Below, piece after piece: positions 1 through 6,608 of a DNA stretch of 6,757 bases. The translations under genes and the position numbers were made by a program. This DNA is from Bacteroidetes bacterium UBA6661 (GTDB lineage: Bacteria; Bacteroidota; Bacteroidia; AKYH767-A; OLB10): contig DKKR01000056.1 of assembly GCA_002455375.1 (NCBI GenBank), positions 1-6,757 of the forward strand, in the 5' to 3' direction. The notes beneath the pieces are model-generated. The model saw only the letters and a program-made list of their open reading frames with translations, was not told the DNA's origin and ran no database searches. Position 1 is the stretch's first letter, and every line of letters starts with the position of its first letter.

Positions 1-1100
1 TCTATAAATAACTTTAATGCCTCCATACCATAAAAATCACCTTTAAGGTTTTCGAGTTCTGTAATGCCATCGGTGTAACAAAAAACAGAATCTCCACTAC
101 TAATCTTTACATGACCTTCATTTATAAATGGCAATTCATCAAACATACCTAAACCTGTAGTGCCTTTATCTAAAAGTTCAGACTTGTTTTTACTACATAA
201 AACAGGAGGATTGTGACCGGCATTAATATAATTTATTTCACCTTTCTTAAAATTTATCAATCCGATAAAAAAGGTTATAAACTTCTCACCTTTTGCAGTC
301 TTACTCACACAGTCATTCAATTCAGCAACTAAGTTTGTCAACACAGGCCGGTTTTTTATTAATGCATGCAGGTTAGCCTGAAAATTAGACATTAGCAATG
401 CTGCTGCCATTCCCTTGCCTGAAACGTCAGCCATGCAAAAAATATGTTCGTGTTTGTTGAGTGAAATAAAATCATAATAATCACCTCCCACTTGCTGATG
501 TGGAAGATAATGTGTTGCTATCTCGAAATATTCATTTCCGCATAAGCCAACTGGAAACAACATTTCCTGCATTTCTGCTGCCAACTCAAGCTCTTTACGA
601 AATCCTGCTTGTGCTACTGCTTCTTTATTTAAACGTTTGTTTTCTATTGCTACCACAATTATGTTTGTTATGGTATGAATAAATGGAACAACTTCTTTTA
701 TTGAAATTGACTGACTCGGGTCTATTGCGCCAACAATACAATAAGCAAGTAACATCTCATTGTGATAAACCGGAATAACCGATTCATCTTTCTCAAGCCA
801 CTGTGGTGTGGCTACTGTTTTTGTTTTAGAAAATGATATTTCATTGAGAAACAATTCAGGCTGCAAGCGACCGAGCTCTGCTTTCATGCCATAGGACAGC
901 ACCTGCTTCCAACCATTTTCATTGACAAACAAAGAAAGTTTTCCTGCTTTTAAATGATCACGCAATACGTTTTCATATATTTGATACAATTGCTCCGCAG
1001 GCAGATTGTAATTAATTGCTTTTGTGATCTGCAAAAGCCAATGCAACTGTACTTTTTTTGACTGAAGCTCGGAAGCAAGTTTATCGGTGGTTTCTTCCAT
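1..1100 (-). CDS. SpoIIE/RsbU-type PP2C serine/threonine phosphatase, 3' end cut by window edge
   Basis: This is a metal-dependent protein phosphatase of the SpoIIE/RsbU branch of PP2C, which in known systems dephosphorylates phosphoserine or phosphothreonine on anti-anti-sigma-factor-like partners. The reading frame is open for 366 codons from the ATG at 1100 to the left edge. The catalytic signatures appear in the expected order: GGDYYDF at residues 205-211, DVSGKGMAAALLMS from 225, NAGHNPP at 293-299 and YTDGITE from 342. Asp207, Asp225 and Asp344 are the likely metal ligands. The last conserved acidic motif would lie beyond the edge. Residues about 1-160 look like a GAF-type sensor fold, but this is inferred from position and pattern only. 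A helical linker with the family-typical form ELELAAEMQEMLFP (170-183) precedes the catalytic domain. There is no signal peptide or membrane segment, so the protein is probably cytoplasmic. The ATG lies two bases after the stop of the LpxD-like gene; an in-frame GTG directly before it is an alternative start. Its substrate is unknown. Confidence 0.93.
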   Translation of the reverse strand, partial: MEETTDKLASELQSKKVQLHWLLQITKAINYNLPAEQLYQIYENVLRDHLKAGKLSLFVNENGWKQVLSYGMKAELGRLQPELFLNEISFSKTKTVATPQWLEKDESVIPVYHNEMLLAYCIVGAIDPSQSISIKEVVPFIHTITNIIVVAIENKRLNKEAVAQAGFRKELELAAEMQEMLFPVGLCGNEYFEIATHYLPHQQVGGDYYDFISLNKHEHIFCMADVSGKGMAAALLMSNFQANLHALIKNRPVLTNLVAELNDCVSKTAKGEKFITFFIGLINFKKGEINYINAGHNPPVLCSKNKSELLDKGTTGLGMFDELPFINEGHVKISSGDSVFCYTDGITELENLKGDFYGMEALKLFI

Positions 1101-1102
1101 CA

Positions 1103-2041
1103 CTATTTTTTGTTATCCAGAAACTCAAACACTTCAGGCAATCGCTTCATCAATGCAAGCTCACGCATTTTTAAACGGGCGTCAGTTGTGGGACTGCCAA
1201 AGTAAGTCTTACCTGCTTCTAATGATTTACCAACCCCTGACTGGCCAAGTACCACTGCTCCTTTGCCAATTGTCAAATCTTTCTGAACACCGACTTGTCC
1301 CCATAATATAACATCATCTTCAATAGTGACAACACCTGCAATACCCACCTGTGCAGCAAACAAGCAGTTCTTTCCAATCACCGTATCATGACCTACATGA
1401 ACATGATTATCCATTCGTGTTCCACTTCCAATAACCGTATCGCCTGACACACCCTTATCAATGGTACAGGAAGCACCAATTTCAACAGAATCACCAATAA
1501 TTACACGACCACAGCTATGCATTTTATCAAATCCTTCGGGACGTCTTTTAAAATAAAAAGCATCAGCACCAATAACACTGTTGGCATGAATGATAACACC
1601 ATCGCCTATTTCGCAATGATCATAAATAACTACACCCGGATATATCAGGCAATTCCTGCCCACCTTACAATGTGCACCAACAACGCTACCCTGCATCAAC
1701 ACAGTGCCTTCGCCAACCACAGCAGTTTGATCAACCTGTTGTAAACTGAAAGTTAATGGTCTGTATTTTCTTGTCAGCAGATTATAATCTCTGAACGGAT
1801 CGTCTGAAATGATTAATGCCTTGCCTTCAGGACAGGAAACTTCTTTATTTATCAGAATAGTAGTTGCAGCGGAATTAAGGGCTTTATCATAATATTTAGG
1901 ATGATCTACAAATGTAATATCACCCTTTTCAACCTTATGTATTTCATTTATACCTGTAATCTGAAAGCCGTCATCGCCAATATATTTTGCATTCAGGAGT
2001 GAAGCTACATCTGCAAGCCTGATTGCTGGTACTATTTTCAT
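1103..2041 (-). CDS. lpxD: LpxD-family UDP-3-O-acylglucosamine N-acyltransferase (short paralogue type)
   Basis: LpxD enzymes transfer a 3-hydroxyacyl chain from acyl carrier protein to the amine of UDP-3-O-acylglucosamine, the third step of lipid A synthesis, in the cytoplasm. This protein has 312 residues; E. coli LpxD has 341. Residues 1-100 form the LpxD-type N-terminal domain (TFVDHPKYYDKAL at 43-55, SDDPFR at 79-84). Residues about 105-275 are hexapeptide repeats of a left-handed beta-helix, with the family signature GASCTIDKG (189-197) and MDNHVHVGHDTVIG (210-223). His218 aligns with the catalytic histidine of E. coli LpxD (His239). The C-terminal tail (285-312) is short and helical. 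The insert GADAFYFKRRPEGFDK (158-173) is, as I recall, typical of a second LpxD-like protein found in Bacteroidota next to a longer canonical LpxD, so its true acyl or sugar substrate may differ. The ATG at 2041 is the only good start. It is first in an apparent operon with the phosphatase gene downstream. Family assignment is sure; the exact reaction is not. Confidence 0.9.
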   Translation of the reverse strand: MKIVPAIRLADVASLLNAKYIGDDGFQITGINEIHKVEKGDITFVDHPKYYDKALNSAATTILINKEVSCPEGKALIISDDPFRDYNLLTRKYRPLTFSLQQVDQTAVVGEGTVLMQGSVVGAHCKVGRNCLIYPGVVIYDHCEIGDGVIIHANSVIGADAFYFKRRPEGFDKMHSCGRVIIGDSVEIGASCTIDKGVSGDTVIGSGTRMDNHVHVGHDTVIGKNCLFAAQVGIAGVVTIEDDVILWGQVGVQKDLTIGKGAVVLGQSGVGKSLEAGKTYFGSPTTDARLKMRELALMKRLPEVFEFLDNKK

Positions 2042-2060
2042 ATTTCAAACTGTTTGACTG

Positions 2061-2068
2061 CAAATGTA
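2061..2068 (-). promoter_or_regulatory. Second candidate -7 element for lpxD
   Basis: TACATTTG on the minus strand matches TAnnTTTG exactly and lies 20 bases before the lpxD start codon, which would give a very short leader. No TTTG or TTG is seen at the right distance upstream for a -33 element, so it is weaker than the candidate at 2136-2164. It overlaps one copy of a direct repeat (2065-2077). Confidence 0.25.
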
Positions 2069-2168
2069 ACAAATGTGTTGTCAATTCTCTTCTGAATTAC
2101 CTCAATCAATTTATTAAAAAAATAACAGTGTTTAACAAAAATATTTTCTCAGGTCTGTAACAAATATG
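2065..2168. repeat. Pair of 13-base direct repeats in the divergent intergenic region
   Basis: TGTAACAAATGTG (2065-2077) and TGTAACAAATATG (2156-2168) are identical at 12 of 13 positions, in the same orientation, and start 91 bases apart. One copy overlaps the proximal -7 candidate and the other covers the -33 candidate of the distal lpxD promoter. They could be binding sites for a regulator, duplicated promoter parts, or chance in AT-rich DNA. Confidence 0.4.
2136..2164 (-). promoter_or_regulatory. Candidate Bacteroidota-type promoter for the lpxD-phosphatase operon
   Basis: Read on the minus strand, TTTG (2164-2161) is followed after 17 bases by TATTTTTG (2143-2136). This fits the Bacteroidota sigma-ABfr consensus, TTTG near -33 and TAnnTTTG near -7. 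Transcription would start near 2130, giving a leader of roughly 90 bases before the lpxD ATG at 2041. The match is by eye; the spacing is at the short end of what is usual. Confidence 0.45.
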
Positions 2169-2237
2169 TTTTTTTGCGCGTCCTATAATCAACTTCAATC
2201 ATTTATACCGGATTAATTTTTCAGCACCAAAATATAT

Positions 2238-4598
2238 ATGAAAAAATTCTTTGTCCTTACTTACACCATATTTTGTTTTACATTTTCATTTGCACAAAAA
2301 CCTACTCAGACAGTCAGAGGTACAATAACTGACAAGCAAAGTAAAGAGCCTTTAATTGGAGCCTCTATTGTTTGGCTTGATACATCAATATTCATTGGCA
2401 CAACGGCTGATATAAATGGCAACTTCAGGCTAAATAATATTCCCGTTGGCAGACAAGCTTTTAAAATCTCATTTCTTGGCTATCGCGAAACTGTAATCAC
2501 AAGCATCATCACCTCAGGTAAAGAAGTGGTTTTAAATATTGAATTGGAGCAGTCTGTAGTTACTGCAAAGGCTGTTACTATTGTTGCAGAAAAACAAAAA
2601 GACAAACCCAATAATGAACTTACTACAGTAAGTGCAAGATCATTTACAATAGAAGAAACTTCTCGCTATGCAGGAAGCGTTGGCGACCCATCGCGTATGG
2701 CAGCAAATTATGCTGGCGTGAGTGGCGCAAACGATTCAAGAAATGACATCATCATTCGAGGCAATTCACCAACTGGATTGTTATGGAGACTCAATGGTAT
2801 TGAAATCCCAAATCCTAATCATTTTGGCTCATTAGGCACAACGGGAGGGCCTATTTCAATTCTAAACAATAATGTACTTGACAAATCTGATTTTCTTACC
2901 GGTGCCTTTCCGGCAGAATACGGAAACGTTCTTGCAGGTGTATTTGATTTGCAAATGCGAACAGGCAACAATGAAAAAAATGAGTTTATGGCACAGGTTG
3001 GCTTTAATGGTTTTGAAGCCGGTGCCGAAGGACCCATCAGCAAAAAACAAGGCTCTTCTTACTTAATAAATTATCGTTATTCTACACTGGGAGTTTTTAG
3101 TGCATTGGGAATAAACTTCGGAACAGGAACTGCTGTGCCTAAATATCAGGATGTTTCTTTTAATATTAATCTTCCAACCAATAAAGCCGGAAAATTTACC
3201 TTGTTTGGCATGGGCGGCATCAGTGGTATTGAAGTGCTTGAAAAAGACAGAGACACAACTAAAAAAAATCTTTATGTTGATGATAAAAGACAAAATGGTT
3301 ACTTCGATAATACTATGGGCGTTGTCGGGTTGATGCATACTTTTTTTATAAACAATTCTACCTACACCAAATTCAGCCTTTCTGCATCTATTGCAGGGCA
3401 AAAATATAAAGTGGATACCCTGCCAGACTTTGTTGATTATGCTGTGCCATATTACAGAAATAAATCTGATCAACAAAAATACAGTGCTGACTTCAGTCTT
3501 AACAAAAAGTTTTCTTCAAAAAATTTCTTAAAAACCGGCTTCAGCTTTTCTCAGTATCACTACACCTATCGCGACAGTGGTGTAGTGGACAGTGTTTGGG
3601 AATCTTATACGGATTATAATGGCAATGCCTTACTCACCAAACTCTATGTGGAATGGCAACATCGTTTTTCCGATCAACTTTCACTGAACAGTGGCGTTTA
3701 CACACAACTATTCAATTACAACAATACCTATAGTATAGAACCTCGCATTGGAGCCAAATGGGAAATCAGCGATAAACAATCGCTAAGTTTTGGTACAGGA
3801 CTACACAGTCAGTTACAACCTATGTACATCTATTTTGTAAAAACACAAAAAGATGATGGAAGCTATTACGAAACGAATAAAAAACTAAAAATGACAAAGA
3901 GCTATCATGCAGTGTTGGCTTATGACAGAAATATTTCAAAGTTTTTCAGAATAAAAACTGAGGTGTATTATCAATATCTGTTTAATGCTCCCGTTGAAAA
4001 ACGACCTACATTTTTTTCAGTGTTGAATGAAGGTGCCGACTTTGGTATTGCAGGAATTGACAGCTTAGAAAATAAAGGTACCGGGTATAACTACGGTTTT
4101 GAATTTACTGCAGAAAAATTTTATAGTAAAGGATATTACTTCCTCTTTACTGCAAGCATCTTTGAGTCGAAATACAAAGGCTCTGATGGCATTGAACGAA
4201 GCACTGCATTCAATAGTAATTTTGTTTTCAATTTACTGGGTGGAAAAGAATGGACTATCAGAAACAAAAACACAATTTCAATCAACATTAAAACAACCTA
4301 TGCCGGTGGACGCAGATACATTCCCATTGACTTTGCCGCTTCACAGATTGCAGGAGAAACAGAATACGATGAAGACCATGCCTTTGAACATCGCAGAAAA
4401 GATTATTTCCGCACAGACCTTAAAATTGGTTACCGGATAAACAGAAAAAGACTGACACATGAAATATCCATAGATCTGAATAACGTCTTTAATACGCAAA
4501 ACATCTGGAATCAGCAGTATAGTGCCAAAACAAATACTGTAAAAACTGAATATCAGATGGGCTTTTTACCAATTCCGATGTATAAATGTACATTTTAA
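2238..4598 (+). CDS. TonB-dependent outer-membrane receptor with carboxypeptidase-regulatory-like domain
   Basis: This is an outer-membrane active transporter expected to import an unidentified ligand using energy from TonB-ExbB-ExbD. Residues 1-19 are a signal peptide (two lysines, a hydrophobic stretch, likely cut after Ala19 before Gln20). Residues about 26-105 are the beta-sandwich domain common at the N-terminus of Bacteroidota receptors (RGTITDKQSKEPLIGASI, then GNFRLNNIPVG and FLGYRE). A stretch near 106-118 may be the TonB contact. The plug lies at about 125-245, with NDIIIRGNSPTG (169-180) and NGIEIPNPNHFG (186-197). The rest is a beta-barrel ending in an aromatic residue (PIPMYKCTF), as expected for outer-membrane insertion. 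At 786 residues it is smaller than SusC-type receptors (about 1000), and no SusD-like lipoprotein gene adjoins it. The start is the first ATG and gives a complete signal peptide. The best -7 match upstream, TAATTTTT at 2214-2221, has one mismatch and no clear -33 partner. The ligand cannot be told from sequence. Confidence 0.93.
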   Translation: MKKFFVLTYTIFCFTFSFAQKPTQTVRGTITDKQSKEPLIGASIVWLDTSIFIGTTADINGNFRLNNIPVGRQAFKISFLGYRETVITSIITSGKEVVLNIELEQSVVTAKAVTIVAEKQKDKPNNELTTVSARSFTIEETSRYAGSVGDPSRMAANYAGVSGANDSRNDIIIRGNSPTGLLWRLNGIEIPNPNHFGSLGTTGGPISILNNNVLDKSDFLTGAFPAEYGNVLAGVFDLQMRTGNNEKNEFMAQVGFNGFEAGAEGPISKKQGSSYLINYRYSTLGVFSALGINFGTGTAVPKYQDVSFNINLPTNKAGKFTLFGMGGISGIEVLEKDRDTTKKNLYVDDKRQNGYFDNTMGVVGLMHTFFINNSTYTKFSLSASIAGQKYKVDTLPDFVDYAVPYYRNKSDQQKYSADFSLNKKFSSKNFLKTGFSFSQYHYTYRDSGVVDSVWESYTDYNGNALLTKLYVEWQHRFSDQLSLNSGVYTQLFNYNNTYSIEPRIGAKWEISDKQSLSFGTGLHSQLQPMYIYFVKTQKDDGSYYETNKKLKMTKSYHAVLAYDRNISKFFRIKTEVYYQYLFNAPVEKRPTFFSVLNEGADFGIAGIDSLENKGTGYNYGFEFTAEKFYSKGYYFLFTASIFESKYKGSDGIERSTAFNSNFVFNLLGGKEWTIRNKNTISINIKTTYAGGRRYIPIDFAASQIAGETEYDEDHAFEHRRKDYFRTDLKIGYRINRKRLTHEISIDLNNVFNTQNIWNQQYSAKTNTVKTEYQMGFLPIPMYKCTF

Positions 4599-4601
4599 TA
4601 A

Positions 4602-4697
4602 AGTCAATCAGAATGATAGTGCATTGTCTTCCGAAGTTTCCATGAATAATCTTTAAGCTAACTACTGTAATTCTTTAAAATTGCACTGCCATTGACT
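4602..4697. repeat. Nested inverted repeats between the receptor gene and mutL
   Basis: AGTCAAT (4602-4608) pairs with ATTGACT (4691-4697), and inside it AGTGCA (4618-4623) pairs with TGCACT (4682-4687). The arms could fold into a 7 plus 6 base-pair stem with an unequal internal loop (9 against 3 bases) around a 58-base loop. There is no T-run after it, so it does not look like a simple terminator. The right arm touches the mutL -7 element. Chance is a realistic explanation. Confidence 0.25.
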
Positions 4698-4704
4698 AAC
4701 TTTG
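4697..4704 (+). promoter_or_regulatory. Candidate -7 promoter element of mutL
   Basis: TAACTTTG matches the Bacteroidota TAnnTTTG consensus exactly and ends four bases before the mutL ATG at 4709. Transcription would then start at or very near the start codon. The only upstream TTG in range (4681-4683) leaves a 13-base spacer, which is too short, so the -33 part is unclear. Confidence 0.4.
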
Positions 4705-4708
4705 CCGC

Positions 4709-6502
4709 ATGGCAGATGTGATACAATTGTTGTCCGATACTGTTGCCAATCAGATTGCAGCGGGCGAAGTTATTTTAAGACCTTCATCGGTTATTAAAGA
4801 ACTGATGGAGAATGCTGTTGATGCAGGCGCAACACGCATTGATGTGAGTATTAACGATGGCGGAAAAAATCTGATACGGATAACGGACAATGGCTGTGGC
4901 ATGAGCGAGACTGATGCACGTCTTTGTTTCGAGCGTTATGCAACATCCAAACTACGCAAGGCAGATGATTTATATGCCATCAGAACAATGGGCTTCAGAG
5001 GAGAAGCAATGGCATCTGTGGCTGCGGTCTGTCAGGTAGAATTAAAGACGAAAAGGGAAGCTGATGAAACCGGTACACGCATAGAAATTGAAGGCTCAGA
5101 GTTTAAACTTCAGGAGCCATGTGTGATGCAGTCAGGAACAATCATTACCGTAAAAAATATTTTCTTTAATGTTCCTGCAAGAAGAAATTTTCTGAAAGCA
5201 ACCCCTGTAGAAGCGCGTCATGTCATGGATGAGTTTCTGAGAGTAGCTTTGCCCCGACCTGAAATTGGGTTTAGCCTTCAACATAATGGTATGGAAGTTT
5301 ACAACCTGCCTGCAACACATCAGCGTCAGCGAATATGTCAGATTTTTGGAGCTGCTTATAATGAAAGATTGGTACCTGTTGAAGAGGACACAACCATTTT
5401 AAATATTAAAGGATTTGTAGGTAAGCCTGAGTTTGCAAAGAAGGTCAGAGGTGAACAGTATTTTTTTATCAACAAACGTTTTGTGAAAGATGCCTACTTG
5501 AATCATGCCGTCACAATTGCTTTCAATGAGTTGTTGCCTCAGGGTACTTTTGCATCGTACTTTTTGTTTTTTGAAGTTGACCCGTCACGTATTGATGTCA
5601 ACATTCACCCAACTAAAACAGAAGTTAAACTTGAAGACGAAAAATCGGTTTACGCTATACTTCGTTCTTCAGTGAAACGCGCATTAGGCCGATTCAGCAT
5701 TGCACCAACTTTAGACTTTAATCAGGAGCAGGCTTTTAATGTACCGCTCTCACAGCTCAACACAATTCCTGTACAACCACAGGTGAAAGTTAATACTAAC
5801 TACAATCCATTTAAAAGTGTAGAGATAAATAAACCTACCCAACAACAGAATGGGCAATGGGAAAAACTTTATGAGATTGCAGGTTTGACCGATGTACAAC
5901 AGACAAAACTACCAATAGCTCCTGTTGAAGAAAATAGCGCATCGGCATTTATGCAACTTTTTAACAGCTATATTGCAGTGGCCATGCAAGATGAATTATG
6001 GCTTATTGACCAGCAATTAGCACATGAGAAAATTGTGTTTGAAAAAACACTTTTGCAGATGAAAGGAACACCAACTGTTATGCAACAAAGTTTGTTTCCG
6101 CTACAGATTGAACTTGACAACAGACAAAATGCCACCATTTCATCACTACTTGAAGACCTCAACCATTCAGGATTTGATTTACAGCCATTTGGTCAGAATA
6201 CTTTTGTGCTTAACGCTGTTCCCTCCTATCTGGAAACCGGAACTGAAAAGAAAATTATTGAAATGCTTATTGATGAGTTTATCAGTGGCGAAGCTTCTGC
6301 ATACAATCCAATGGAACGTGTTGCCATAGCTATTGCGCGCAGTGCTTGTTTAAAAAGAGGTAAGGTTCTTTCCGCAAGAGAGATGTCTGTTCTTTTTAAT
6401 GATTTGATGCAATGCGAAATGCCCTACTTTACCAAAAGCGGTAAGGCAATAATTTTTAAATTAGAAAAAAATGAAATTGACCGAAAGTTTGAGAAAGGTT
6501 AA
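4709..6502 (+). CDS. mutL: DNA mismatch repair protein MutL
   Basis: MutL couples mismatch recognition by MutS to strand incision and removal. The 597 residues are full length for the family. Residues 1-215 form the GHKL ATPase domain: KELMENAVDAGAT (30-42; Glu31 and Asn35 match catalytic Glu29 and Mg-binding Asn33 of E. coli), DNGCGM (60-65), ATSKL (78-82) and GFRGEA (95-100). The transducer domain follows to about 332, with HPTKTEV at 300-306 (Lys303 matching E. coli Lys307). Residues 333-405 are a polar, glutamine-rich linker, then comes the dimerisation domain. In that domain the endonuclease motif DQHA(X)2E(X)4E appears as DQQLAHEKIVFE (434-445), keeping Asp434, Glu440 and Glu445 but not the histidine. 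QQSLFP (459-464) fits the sliding-clamp binding pattern. ARSACLKRG (543-551) is present, but the CPHGRP zinc motif is replaced by MPYFTKSGKA (571-580). Nicking activity is therefore uncertain. The ATG at 4709 gives the conserved N-terminus. A probable rhomboid gene follows after 106 bases. Confidence 0.97.
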   Translation: MADVIQLLSDTVANQIAAGEVILRPSSVIKELMENAVDAGATRIDVSINDGGKNLIRITDNGCGMSETDARLCFERYATSKLRKADDLYAIRTMGFRGEAMASVAAVCQVELKTKREADETGTRIEIEGSEFKLQEPCVMQSGTIITVKNIFFNVPARRNFLKATPVEARHVMDEFLRVALPRPEIGFSLQHNGMEVYNLPATHQRQRICQIFGAAYNERLVPVEEDTTILNIKGFVGKPEFAKKVRGEQYFFINKRFVKDAYLNHAVTIAFNELLPQGTFASYFLFFEVDPSRIDVNIHPTKTEVKLEDEKSVYAILRSSVKRALGRFSIAPTLDFNQEQAFNVPLSQLNTIPVQPQVKVNTNYNPFKSVEINKPTQQQNGQWEKLYEIAGLTDVQQTKLPIAPVEENSASAFMQLFNSYIAVAMQDELWLIDQQLAHEKIVFEKTLLQMKGTPTVMQQSLFPLQIELDNRQNATISSLLEDLNHSGFDLQPFGQNTFVLNAVPSYLETGTEKKIIEMLIDEFISGEASAYNPMERVAIAIARSACLKRGKVLSAREMSVLFNDLMQCEMPYFTKSGKAIIFKLEKNEIDRKFEKG

Positions 6503-6558
6503 TTCCTATTTAAACCAAAGAAAATATCATCTGTTTAAAATGATTAAATACGGAAACC

Positions 6559-6566
6559 TATCTTCG
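6559..6566 (+). promoter_or_regulatory. Weak candidate -7 element upstream of the rhomboid-like gene
   Basis: TATCTTCG differs from TAnnTTTG at one position and lies 42 bases before the ATG at 6609. No convincing -33 TTG is seen. The rest of the 106-base gap after mutL shows no strong terminator, so readthrough from mutL is equally possible. Confidence 0.2.
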
Positions 6567-6608
6567 CACCGTTTAACCATTGATTACCAAAATATGTAAT
6601 CGTTTTTT

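Noticed and set aside
2054..2084. Short inverted repeat TTGAC / GTCAA upstream of lpxD.
   Set aside because: Only five bases per arm with a 21-base gap; expected by chance in a region of this size.
2185..2190. TATAAT-like hexamer near 2184-2189 as a sigma-70 promoter for the receptor gene.
   Set aside because: Bacteroidota do not use the standard -10/-35 consensus, and no matching TTGACA lies 17 bases upstream.
3063..3476. A 137-codon open frame on the minus strand inside the receptor gene.
   Set aside because: It lies wholly within a well-supported coding region on the other strand and its translation shows no recognisable domain; it is an antisense shadow.
4099..4440. A 113-codon open frame in another plus-strand phase inside the receptor gene.
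   Set aside because: It overlaps the barrel-coding region completely and has no family features; it is a frame shadow.
4584..4595. Perfect 12-base palindrome AAATGTACATTT at the end of the receptor gene.
   Set aside because: It has no loop or T-run, lies inside the last codons, and such short AT-rich palindromes are common by chance.
6509..6539. Possible terminator hairpin after mutL: TTTAAAC (6509-6515) with GTTTAAA (6533-6539).
   Set aside because: The stem is almost entirely A-T with a 17-base loop, and no T-run follows on the plus strand.
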